The notes beneath the pieces are model-generated. The model was not told the origin of the DNA, did not search any database, and saw only the letters and a program-made list of their open reading frames with translations. Made by a program: the position numbers and the translations under genes. Below, piece by piece: positions 7,563-13,596 of a stretch of DNA of 39,533 nt; the stretch's first letter is position 1; every line of letters begins with the position of its first letter. This DNA is from Treponema sp. (GTDB taxonomy: Bacteria > Spirochaetota > Spirochaetia > Treponematales > Treponemataceae), in NCBI GenBank assembly GCA_017446265.1, contig JAFSRD010000001.1:1-39533 (forward strand), written 5' to 3'.

Positions 7563-8738
7563 TTACGGCAGTTCCACCGGCAGCCATTTGCTTGTGTCGC
7601 TGAACTCTTGCGCAATTAGCCCCATGTTTACAGGTGCAGTCGTTTCTCCAAGCAAAAATTCGCGGTCGCCTGCTTTCATGCGCGCATTTTCTTGCGCAGA
7701 TGCAGAAGTCACTTCTGCACCAAATACTGCGTGGCCATAATCGCGCGAAACAAACAGCGCCGTTTTTGTTCCCATGTTTTCAAGCAGCGCGCACAGCAAA
7801 AGGCTTCGCGTGTCGCAGTCACATCCTTCGCCAGTGAGCGCGGCAATGAGGTTTGTAAAATCTGCTGCATTTTTTTCGCGTGCATATGTAAAGTTCTGCG
7901 TCCATGTCAACAAAAGCTGCGCCATGCCTTGTGCTGCATCTGCACTGTTGAGGCGGGCAGCATCTTGTGCAAGCGCGTTTTGAATGTCGAACGCGGCACG
8001 CTTGAGTCGTCCGAAACTGTCGCGAAAAATAGTTCTGTAGTATCGCTGCCACGCTTCTTTCCATTGCGCATTTCCTGCGTAGAATGTCAAAACGCTGTAT
8101 TCAACATTTACAACAAATTCAGCAGCTTCTGCATCTTCTGCGCCAATCTTTGTCTTTATCTGCTTATTATTAATTGTTAATGTTATATCGTGCATGTCAG
8201 TGCTTGAATACGCATATGTTGCAACAATGCCCGGCTCGTAATAGCTGCCGCGGTCAACTGCAAGCGAGTTTAAAATAGAAATGATGAACTGTTCGCACTC
8301 TTTTGCAGCGTTTGCATCTGCATAGCACAAAAGTACAAGGTGCGCCCTATTTGACGGAAGCTCGACGCTCGTTGCCCAGCCAACATAGTTTGCATTATTG
8401 AGCTGCATTGAAAATGTGCCGAGCGCACAATCAGTGTTGCGCCAAACAAATGCCTCTCGTTCGCTCGTTGCGTTCGGAAGTTTTGCAATTACACCGTCAA
8501 ATGCTGCTGTCGCGTTCTCGTAAGTGCCGCTGTCGTACAGGCGCATGGCAAGCGAGACGGGCAGCCTGTCGTGCGAAAACAGATATGACATGCCGTCTTC
8601 AGTTGCATCTGCAACAGAAAATCCTTCAGGCAAGTCAAGGCTCCAGCCATAGTCGTTATCTATGACAGGTTCTGTAAAAAGCGGCAACGAAAAAAGCGCA
8701 ATGCACAGCGTGACAACAAATCGCCGTATTCTTGTCAT
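7563..8738 (-). CDS. Exported transglutaminase-like protein
   Basis: A 391-residue protein with an N-terminal signal peptide (ITRIRR-type basic start, then VVTLCIALFSLPLF). Residues about 25-210 are beta-rich and not recognised. The C-terminal part has a papain-fold transglutaminase-like pattern: TGEGCDCDTRSLLLCALLEN with a candidate catalytic cysteine, and about 25 residues later DYGHAVFGAEV with a candidate histidine. An acidic third residue is not certain, so activity is not assured. ATG 8738 has an AAGGA site upstream. The gene is divergent from the pseudouridine synthase, whose -35 box overlaps this start codon. Confidence 0.6.
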   Translation of the reverse strand: MTRIRRFVVTLCIALFSLPLFTEPVIDNDYGWSLDLPEGFSVADATEDGMSYLFSHDRLPVSLAMRLYDSGTYENATAAFDGVIAKLPNATSEREAFVWRNTDCALGTFSMQLNNANYVGWATSVELPSNRAHLVLLCYADANAAKECEQFIISILNSLAVDRGSYYEPGIVATYAYSSTDMHDITLTINNKQIKTKIGAEDAEAAEFVVNVEYSVLTFYAGNAQWKEAWQRYYRTIFRDSFGRLKRAAFDIQNALAQDAARLNSADAAQGMAQLLLTWTQNFTYAREKNAADFTNLIAALTGEGCDCDTRSLLLCALLENMGTKTALFVSRDYGHAVFGAEVTSASAQENARMKAGDREFLLGETTAPVNMGLIAQEFSDTSKWLPVELP

Positions 8739-8768
8739 TTTACCGTCCTTCGTTTATAGTGAGTGTTA
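8732..8768 (+). promoter_or_regulatory. Promoter of the pseudouridine synthase gene, predicted leaderless
   Basis: TTGTCA (8732-8737), 17-base spacer, TATAGT (8755-8760), seven bases, ATG 8768. Both boxes match consensus at five of six positions. The -35 overlaps the start codon of the divergent gene. No Shine-Dalgarno sequence precedes the ATG. Confidence 0.55.
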
Positions 8769-9433
8769 TGAATCATATTCCCATTATATATGAGAATGAA
8801 AAAATTATCATCATATATAAACAAGCGGGCATTTCCGTACAAGGCGGTGCAGGAATCGCGCATCCACTTGACAAAGAACTTCCCAAACAGCTTGGGCATG
8901 AAATTTTTCTTGTGCATCGACTTGACAAAGATACTGCGGGACTTATGATTGTAGCAAAATCACACGAAGCGGCGGCAGCGTGGACGAAGCTTGTTGCTTC
9001 GCGCGCAGTGCAAAAAGAGTACGATGCGGTCTGCATTGGAAAATTTGCTAAAAAATCTGGAACGCTGACAGACAATGTGAGGGAGCGTGGCGTTTTGAAG
9101 AAAGCTGTTACGCAATATGCGGTAACTGCCGAATACGAGCGGATATGCGCAGGAGAAGTGGTTGTGCTTTCGCTCGTACATGCAACGCTTCAAACAGGGC
9201 GCATGCATCAAATACGCATTCACTTTGCAAAGCAGAACTGCCCTATTGCAGGCGATGACAAGCACGGCAGTTTTGCACAGAATAAATTGTTAAAAAAAGA
9301 ATGCGGCATAAAGCACCTTTTGCTTTGCGCATCGTCGCTTACGTTTGCGCCCGACGGTCATGTGCGTACATTTGCAATAGAACTGCCAGAATACATGCAC
9401 ATGGACAGCTATAGTTTTCGTCGCATAGGTTAG
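8768..9433 (+). CDS. RluA-family RNA pseudouridine synthase
   Basis: Converts specific uridines in rRNA or tRNA to pseudouridine. The signature HRLDKDTAGLMIVAK contains catalytic Asp53. LQTGRMHQIRIHFA and PIAGDDKHG are the other conserved blocks. At 221 residues it lacks an N-terminal S4 domain, like RluA/TruC-type enzymes; the exact target cannot be read from the sequence. Start at ATG 8768 (MNHIPIIYENEKIIIIYKQ) is chosen because a promoter ends just before it; an in-frame TTG at 8732 would lie inside the -35 box. Confidence 0.9.
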   Translation: MNHIPIIYENEKIIIIYKQAGISVQGGAGIAHPLDKELPKQLGHEIFLVHRLDKDTAGLMIVAKSHEAAAAWTKLVASRAVQKEYDAVCIGKFAKKSGTLTDNVRERGVLKKAVTQYAVTAEYERICAGEVVVLSLVHATLQTGRMHQIRIHFAKQNCPIAGDDKHGSFAQNKLLKKECGIKHLLLCASSLTFAPDGHVRTFAIELPEYMHMDSYSFRRIG

Positions 9434-9444
9434 GAGGAGTATGC

Positions 9445-9501
9445 ATGGTCGGTCTAAGTTTGCGCGTGCCATGTGATTGGATATGCGTACTGTCAACATA
9501 G
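9445..9501 (+). CDS. Possible 18-residue small ORF with strong ribosome site
   Basis: AGGAGG at 9432-9437 is placed at a good distance from ATG 9445, which opens an 18-codon frame ending TAG at 9501 (MVGLSLRVPCDWICVLST). An overlapping ATG at 9441 gives an 11-codon frame. The ribosome site follows the stop of the pseudouridine synthase directly and comes before the independent AGGAGG of the flavodoxin gene. It may be a leader peptide, a small protein or the remains of a lost gene. No homology can be judged. Confidence 0.3.
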   Translation: MVGLSLRVPCDWICVLST

Positions 9502-9524
9502 ATTTTTTTATTAGGAGGTATGGT

Positions 9525-10145
9525 ATGAAAAAATCAATTTTAGCAATTTTTGTCTCGTTTATTTTTGTGGGAGCGGCGGTCTCGCAAAATTCAAAAAATT
9601 TAATAATCTATTTTTCAATGCACGGCAATCAAGTTGAGAATCTCACAGATGTCAATTCAGGCTCAAGCCGCGTCATGTACGACGGAAAATTGACAGGCAT
9701 AACTGAAGTAATTGCAAAAATGATTCAAGACGAGGTTGACGGCGACATAGTGTTCTTGGAAGTTGCGCAGCAAAATAAATATCCGCGCACATATAAAGCT
9801 GCAACAGACGTTGCGCTCAAAGAGAAGAACAGCCGCACGCGCGTTCCAATTGCAACGCATGTTGATGTGAGTGGCTATGATGCCGTCTTTTTAGGATTTC
9901 CCACATGGTGGTCCGATTTGCCTATGGCATATTACACCTGGCTTGATGAAGTAGATTTATCGGGCAAAAATGTATATGTGTTCTGTACAAGCGGCGGCTC
10001 AGGCATGGTAAATACAATCAACGCGATTCAAAAAGCGGCGCCAAATGCACGAGTTGCAAAGCAGGGCTTTCATGTGTACTATACGCGCGCAGTCAATGCA
10101 AAGCAAGATGTGGCAGCGTGGCTTATGCAGGTAGGCGCAAAATAA
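9525..10145 (+). CDS. Exported flavodoxin-family protein
   Basis: A 206-residue protein with a signal peptide (MKKSILAIFVSFIFVGAAVS) followed by a flavodoxin_4-like fold. The FMN phosphate loop region reads LIIYFSMHGNQVENL; the 50s and 90s-loop equivalents are VFLGFPTWWSDLPMAYYTWL and VFCTSGGSGM. Most flavodoxins are cytosolic; this one should be exported and act as an extracytoplasmic electron carrier or reductase. ATG 9525 has AGGAGG nine bases upstream; the frame extends upstream to 9477 but without a credible start. The DUF4405-like membrane protein follows 14 bases downstream, so the pair is almost certainly one operon. Confidence 0.88.
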   Translation: MKKSILAIFVSFIFVGAAVSQNSKNLIIYFSMHGNQVENLTDVNSGSSRVMYDGKLTGITEVIAKMIQDEVDGDIVFLEVAQQNKYPRTYKAATDVALKEKNSRTRVPIATHVDVSGYDAVFLGFPTWWSDLPMAYYTWLDEVDLSGKNVYVFCTSGGSGMVNTINAIQKAAPNARVAKQGFHVYYTRAVNAKQDVAAWLMQVGAK

Positions 10146-10159
10146 GAGGCGGTGCACGC

Positions 10160-10834
10160 ATGACAAAGCAGCAGTTGCGCATGACGCTTGACGTTGTGAT
10201 GACGGCAGTTTCAATCGTGCTCATGGGCGGAAATTATTTTTTTCCGTGGGACGGCGTGCATGAAATTCTTGGTGCATCGCTTTTTGTGCTGTGGATTGTG
10301 CATGTGCTGCTCAATCGTCGCTGGTACGGTGAGCTTTTTAAGGGTGCGTATTCATCGTACCGTGTGCTTCAGTCAATTGTGAATTGTGCGCTGCTTGTGT
10401 GCGTGCTCTCGCTTATGATAAGCGGCATTATGCTGTCTGCGCATGTGTTTTCATTTTTGCACATTGATTTTGGCGCAGAGTTTGCGCGCACACTGCACTT
10501 GCTCGGCTCCCACTGGTACTTCGTTTTTATGTCGCTTCACATAGGCATGCATATGTCGCTTGTTTTCCGCATAATTCAAAACGCTCGTGCCGTGCAAAGT
10601 GCAAAAGGTACAACGACAGCATGGCGCATGTTATTGATTGCAGTGTGCGCATATGGCGTGTATGCGTTCATTGTTCGTGGTATCGGAAAATATTTATTTT
10701 TGTTCCAGCAGTTTTTCTTTTTCGACATGGAGCGCGGCTATGTACTTTTTTTTGCGGATTACCTTGCCATACTGGTGTTGCTGGCGGCTGTGTCGTATTA
10801 TCTTGCTGCCGCATTGCAAAAACTACATTCATAA
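10160..10834 (+). CDS. DUF4405-like membrane cytochrome
   Basis: A 224-residue integral membrane protein with about five hydrophobic segments. The pattern matches the DUF4405 (flavinylation-associated cytochrome) family: HEILGASLFVLWIVHVLLNR with two histidines and the 'LLNRRWY' turn, then TLHLLGSHWYFVFMSLHIGM with further histidines suited to bis-haem ligation. Such proteins are proposed to pass electrons across the membrane to flavin carriers. The adjacent exported flavodoxin is the likely partner. Start ATG 10160 has a GGCGGTG site; an in-frame upstream TTG at 10118 overlaps the flavodoxin gene and is not needed. Confidence 0.7.
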   Translation: MTKQQLRMTLDVVMTAVSIVLMGGNYFFPWDGVHEILGASLFVLWIVHVLLNRRWYGELFKGAYSSYRVLQSIVNCALLVCVLSLMISGIMLSAHVFSFLHIDFGAEFARTLHLLGSHWYFVFMSLHIGMHMSLVFRIIQNARAVQSAKGTTTAWRMLLIAVCAYGVYAFIVRGIGKYLFLFQQFFFFDMERGYVLFFADYLAILVLLAAVSYYLAAALQKLHS

Positions 10835-10844
10835 GTTTTTTTAC

Positions 10845-10874
10845 TTGACAAGTGTAAACACCTGTGTATATACT
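10845..10874 (+). promoter_or_regulatory. vapBC promoter with overlapping palindromes
   Basis: TTGACA at 10845-10850 and TATACT at 10869-10874 (18-base spacer). The spacer holds GTGTAAACAC (10852-10861, arms GTGT/ACAC) and the perfect palindrome GTATATAC (10866-10873) covers the -10 box. VapBC complexes usually repress their own promoter by binding palindromes in this place, so these are the natural operator candidates. Confidence 0.6.
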
Positions 10875-10897
10875 TTAAGTAATCAAGGAGGCTCGGT

Positions 10898-11128
10898 ATG
10901 TACTCTACAAAAGTCTTTATGAGCGGAAACAGCCAGGCTGTTAGAATCCCAAAAGAATATCATATTGATTCATCAGAAATGTTCATAAAAAAAATTGGAA
11001 CAACAATCATTCTTTATCCCCAAAGCCGTCTATGGGAGAATTTAAAAAAAAGCTTTTCGGAATTTACAGATGATTTTATGTCCGAAGGTAGAAATCAGCC
11101 CAACCTTGAAACACGGGAAGAATTTTAA
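10898..11128 (+). CDS. vapB: VapB-type antitoxin (AbrB/SpoVT fold)
   Basis: A 76-residue antitoxin. Residues 3-40 form the swapped-hairpin AbrB/MazE DNA-binding fold (TKVFMSGNSQAVRIPKEYHI, then IKKIGTTIILYPQ). Residues 41-76 are the charged tail that should wrap round VapC. AAGGAGG lies upstream of ATG 10898. The stop TAA overlaps the toxin start by one base (TAATG), which couples translation. Base use is more A+T-rich than in neighbouring core genes, consistent with acquisition by transfer. Confidence 0.9.
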   Translation: MYSTKVFMSGNSQAVRIPKEYHIDSSEMFIKKIGTTIILYPQSRLWENLKKSFSEFTDDFMSEGRNQPNLETREEF

Positions 11129-11532
11129 TGTATCTTTTGGATACAAATATCTGCATTTTTTTAGTAAAGAATAAATTCCCTGTTCTTACAAAAAGAATTT
11201 TTGCTTCTGACAGTAGTGAACTGTTTTTATCGTCAGTTTCAATTGCTGAAATGGAATATGGAGCATCAAAAAGTCGGAATAGGGAAAAGAATCGGCAGGC
11301 TTTGTTGGATTTTTGCACAGACTTTGATAATATAATTGACTTTACGACAGAAGATGCAGAAGTTTATGGTGTGATACGAGCCTATCTTGAAAAGTGCGGA
11401 AAAGTGATTGGCCCCTATGACATGCAGATTGCGGCTCAAGCTATGACAAGAAATCTTACTATTGTTACAAATAATTACGATGAATTTGCAAGGATTCCTT
11501 GGATAAAAGTTGAAGATTGGACTAAAGAATAA
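11128..11532 (+). CDS. vapC: VapC-type PIN-domain toxin ribonuclease
   Basis: A 134-residue PIN-domain nuclease that would cleave tRNA or rRNA when freed from VapB. All expected acidic residues are visible: D5 (LLDTNIC), E41 (SIAEMEYG), D98 (GPYDMQIAAQA), with N115 and D118 in TNNYDEF. Length is normal for VapC. There is no frameshift, so it should be active. It starts within the antitoxin stop. Downstream the repeat island begins at once. Confidence 0.93.
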   Translation: MYLLDTNICIFLVKNKFPVLTKRIFASDSSELFLSSVSIAEMEYGASKSRNREKNRQALLDFCTDFDNIIDFTTEDAEVYGVIRAYLEKCGKVIGPYDMQIAAQAMTRNLTIVTNNYDEFARIPWIKVEDWTKE

Positions 11533-11562
11533 ATCAACAACCTTGCCGCAAACAGCGAAGTT

Positions 11563-11583
11563 TTGAACCCTCGACGCGAATCA
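11563..11583 (+). repeat. Left copy of a 21-bp imperfect direct repeat flanking the island
   Basis: TTGAACCCTCGACGCGAATC plus A here matches TTGAACCCTCCGCACGAATC plus A at 12022-12042 at 18 of 21 positions. The two copies bracket the whole repeat island (tandem array and MITE-like element). This may be a duplicated insertion point or two members of an older repeat. Confidence 0.45.
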
Positions 11584-11587
11584 CTAA

Positions 11588-11654
11588 CTCCGACGCAGAG
11601 CGTCGGAGTATGGTGTTCCCATAAGGCATTGCAGTCGGGTTTAATACCCTTTTT
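11588..11654 (+). repeat. Structured intergenic unit with 9-bp hairpin
   Basis: CTCCGACGC (11588-11596) pairs with GCGTCGGAG (11600-11608) around the loop AGA. It is followed by TATGGTGTTCCCAT-AA-GGCATTGCA (11609-11633), which matches the centre of the MITE-like element at 11955-11995 except that the latter has a 19-base hairpin in place of AA. A small GGGT/ACCC hairpin with five T (11637-11654) could end vapBC transcription. Confidence 0.5.
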
Positions 11655-11673
11655 ACGATGCAAGCGTCGGGGT

Positions 11674-11898
11674 ATTCGCCAGTCGCGTAAGCGACGAGTT
11701 AAATAATTTCCTTACAGAACGAGCTGAAGGCTCATTCGCCAGTCGCGTAAGCGACGAGTTAAATAATTTCCTTACAGAACGAGCTGAAGGCTCATTCGCC
11801 AGTCGCGTAAGCGACGAGTTAAATAATTTCCTTACAGAACGAGCCGAAGGCTCATTCGCCAGTCGCGTAAGCGACGAGTTAAATAATTTCCTTACAGT
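11674..11898 (+). repeat. Tandem array of a 60-bp unit, 3.75 copies
   Basis: Units begin at 11674, 11734, 11794 and 11854 (the last ends at 11898). The copies are identical apart from one T-to-C change in the third (GAGCTGAAGG to GAGCCGAAGG). Each unit has the hairpin GTCGC-GTAA-GCGAC with a GNRA-type loop, then an A+T-rich stretch, then a smaller hairpin GAGC-TGAAG-GCTC; the single change lengthens this second stem. Since 60 is a multiple of three, one frame on each strand stays open through the array, but there is no start codon or ribosome site before it. The near-identity points to recent amplification. Confidence 0.9.
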
Positions 11899-11903
11899 TC
11901 GAG

Positions 11904-12016
11904 GCTGTCTAATAAGAATCGTTGTGCCGAGTTTAGTTCGGCACCTACACTATATATGGTGTTGCCATTCCGAATTTATTTCGGAATGGCACTGCAATAC
12001 GAACTTATTAGACAGC
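11904..12016 (+). mobile_element. MITE-like element with 13-bp terminal inverted repeats
   Basis: A 113-bp element bounded by GCTGTCTAATAAG (11904-11916) and its perfect complement CTTATTAGACAGC (12004-12016). Inside are two hairpins: GTGCCGA/TCGGCAC (11924-11930 and 11938-11944) and TGCCATTCCGAA/TTCGGAATGGCA (11963-11974 and 11980-11991). No transposase is encoded. The terminal sequence resembles ends of transposase-mobilised elements, so a non-autonomous element moved in trans is likely; no clear target duplication is visible. It sits directly after the last 60-bp unit. Confidence 0.65.
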
Positions 12017-12021
12017 ACCAT

Positions 12022-12042
12022 TGAACCCTCCGCACGAATCAA
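12022..12042 (+). repeat. Right copy of the 21-bp imperfect direct repeat
   Basis: See the copy at 11563-11583; 18 of 21 positions are shared. It marks the right edge of the structured island. Confidence 0.45.
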
Positions 12043-12167
12043 AACAGCAGTGCTTATGGGCTGCACGTCTTAATAAAGGGCGCGCAGATATTTCCCTCGT
12101 AAATATAGTACACAAAAATATAACACGCTGTGCATATCAAATAGTGTATATTTTCTTAAAATTATAT

Positions 12168-12173
12168 TATAAT
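12168..12173 (+). promoter_or_regulatory. -10 box of the DUF6273-like lipoprotein gene
   Basis: A perfect TATAAT with an A+T-rich upstream region; the -35 position (TGTATA at 12145-12150) is poor. This would give a leader of about 57 bases with AGGGAG before ATG 12237. Confidence 0.4.
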
Positions 12174-12236
12174 GACGCAACAGTGTTTTATACGTTCTAT
12201 GCATCTATACAAAACACGTGGATAGGGAGAAATTGT

Positions 12237-13187
12237 ATGAAAAGAATGGTAAAAACGCTTGCACTGCTTGCAAGCCTTGCAGTTGCGGCGAGCGTGTCCG
12301 CATGCAAGAATCTCGCAGGCGGCAATGGCACTGGCGGAGGAGAAACGGCATCTGCCATTATAGAATTTGGGCGCTGGCCGCAAAGCAAAAAAGCTGACAG
12401 CGTAACAGTAGATGAAAGCGACAGCGAGGTAGTCGGCATGTTCACCTATTACAAAGGAAGTGACGGCGAGCAGTATGCAAAAGTGAGCAGCGATTACTAC
12501 AAGGTGGAGCCAATCAAGTGGCGCGTGCTTACGAACAATTACAACGGCAACAAACTTCTTTTGGCAGAATGTGCGCTCATGCCGGTACAGTATTATGATA
12601 ATGCTTCCCAAAGAACGATAGACTCTGATACTGTATACGCAAACAATTACAAACATTCTAAAGTTCGTGCATGGCTCAACGGCATTGCATACAAAAAAGG
12701 CAGTGCCGATAACGAAGAGTACAACGGCAAAGGCTTTTTGCAAACGGCATTTACTACAGATGAGCAAGGAAAAATTAACAACACAACTGTGGACAACAGT
12801 GCGGAAAGCACAAACCCTGACGGGGATGCAACATTGTGGAACTCTGGCAGCAATCAATACGCTTGCGAAAACACCAGCGACAAAATCTTTTTATTGAGTG
12901 AAAAGGAAGCGACGACTGAAAGCTACGGCTTTGCAAAGTACAATGTATACATAAGAGATGGCAATGGTACGACAGAGAGCGCGCGCCGAATAATACCGAC
13001 AGAGTTTGCAGTGGCACACGGCGCAGATAAAGACAACTCTACTGGCGGCTCGCATTGGTGGCTGCGCTCTCCTTACTATGACCCCGAGACTATCGCGTGT
13101 TTCATCCATGCCGGCGGCAATGCCAGCGGCAGCATCCCTGTCTTCATGAGTATAGGCGTTGTGCCCGCTTTGTCAATTGCGCCGTAG
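12237..13187 (+). CDS. Lipoprotein with DUF6273-like domain
   Basis: A 316-residue lipoprotein. The signal peptide ends in the lipobox VSAC (about residue 23) and is followed by a Gly/Ser linker. The rest shows the DUF6273 pattern: IEFGRWPQS, VEPIKWRVLTNN, LLLAECALMP, SKVRAWLNG, AFTTDEQGKI, DKIFLLSEKEA, SHWWLRSPYYDP and the C-terminal IGVVPALSI. Function of the domain is unknown; a surface or periplasmic recognition role is inference. ATG 12237 has AGGGAG upstream; the frame is open further upstream to 12021 but that part runs through the repeat edge and is not coding-like. The stop codon lies inside a CAATTGC/GCAATTG inverted repeat (13174-13196). Confidence 0.8.
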   Translation: MKRMVKTLALLASLAVAASVSACKNLAGGNGTGGGETASAIIEFGRWPQSKKADSVTVDESDSEVVGMFTYYKGSDGEQYAKVSSDYYKVEPIKWRVLTNNYNGNKLLLAECALMPVQYYDNASQRTIDSDTVYANNYKHSKVRAWLNGIAYKKGSADNEEYNGKGFLQTAFTTDEQGKINNTTVDNSAESTNPDGDATLWNSGSNQYACENTSDKIFLLSEKEATTESYGFAKYNVYIRDGNGTTESARRIIPTEFAVAHGADKDNSTGGSHWWLRSPYYDPETIACFIHAGGNASGSIPVFMSIGVVPALSIAP

Positions 13188-13400
13188 GTGCAATTGTTAA
13201 TCCATTAGCCTGTCTGGCCCTGAGCGTAGCCGAAGGGGCAAGGCAGGTGCAGTTCCTAGCCCGACCTGAAGTTGTGCGGAGCAGTCGGAGCAAAAGCGAC
13301 GACCGAGCGTGAGTGAGCAACGGAAGGGCGGCTATTCAAAGCCTTTGCTCTTGAAAAAATAAGAATGTAAAAAATTGATTTTTGTGACTACGACAATCTG
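13188..13400 (+). repeat. Intergenic region with GC-rich repeat words
   Basis: This stretch holds GCCC...GGGC and small palindromic words (GAGCGTAGCCGAAGGGGC, GGAGCAAAAGCGACGAC, GAGCGTGAGTGAGC) like those at 7.45 kb and 27.5 kb. No open frame with a ribosome site is seen. The right end changes to A+T-rich DNA with the tRNA promoter. Confidence 0.4.
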
Positions 13401-13403
13401 CAG

Positions 13404-13432
13404 TTGACGCAACTGTGCTATTTTGATATTAT
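13404..13432 (+). promoter_or_regulatory. tRNA-Leu promoter
   Basis: TTGACG (13404-13409), 17-base spacer, TATTAT (13427-13432), about 11 bases before the first base of the tRNA. Confidence 0.65.
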
Positions 13433-13443
13433 ATAAAAAATAT

Positions 13444-13525
13444 GCGGGGATGGTGGAATTGGTAGACACGCTAGCTTGAGGTGCTAGTGGCGCGAGCCGT
13501 GCCTGTTCAAGTCAGGTTCTCCGCA
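13444..13525 (+). tRNA. tRNA-Leu (anticodon GAG)
   Basis: An 82-base class II tRNA. Acceptor arms GCGGGGA and TCTCCGC pair with one G-U, with A as discriminator base. The anticodon arm is CTAGC-TTGAGGT-GCTAG, giving anticodon GAG for Leu codons CUC/CUU. A long variable arm (TGGCGCGAGCCG region) and the T arm CCTGTTCAAGTCAGG are present. CCA is not encoded. Confidence 0.95.
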
Positions 13526-13528
13526 AAA

Positions 13529-13559
13529 GGATTACTGGTTTTCCGGTAATCCTTTTTTT
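13529..13559 (+). terminator. Rho-independent terminator of tRNA-Leu
   Basis: GGATTAC (13529-13535) pairs with GTAATCC (13546-13552), followed by seven T. It ends the tRNA transcript, so the following gene needs another promoter or readthrough. Confidence 0.85.
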
Positions 13560-13596
13560 GTTATCGTTAGCAAGTCGTATCTTTTTGAGTAAATTT

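Noticed and set aside
11674-11898. Integron attC array associated with a toxin-antitoxin cassette
   Set aside because: The units hold a GTTAAAT that fits the GTTRRRY core, but no matching complementary RYYYAAC site is at the other end, no integrase gene is present, and the units are identical with no cassettes between them.
12021-12236. Upstream extension of the DUF6273-like lipoprotein
   Set aside because: The extension would place the signal peptide about 70 residues inside the protein; ATG 12237 has AGGGAG and begins the signal peptide directly.
12162-12857. 231-codon minus-strand frame over the lipoprotein gene
   Set aside because: It is antisense to the lipoprotein, rich in Cys/His/Arg as expected for a shadow frame, and lacks a ribosome site.
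12237-13200. Diversity-generating retroelement target gene
   Set aside because: The lipoprotein ends in a WWLRSP-type domain and has a hairpin at its stop, but there is no reverse transcriptase, no template repeat and no second copy of the 3' end in the window.
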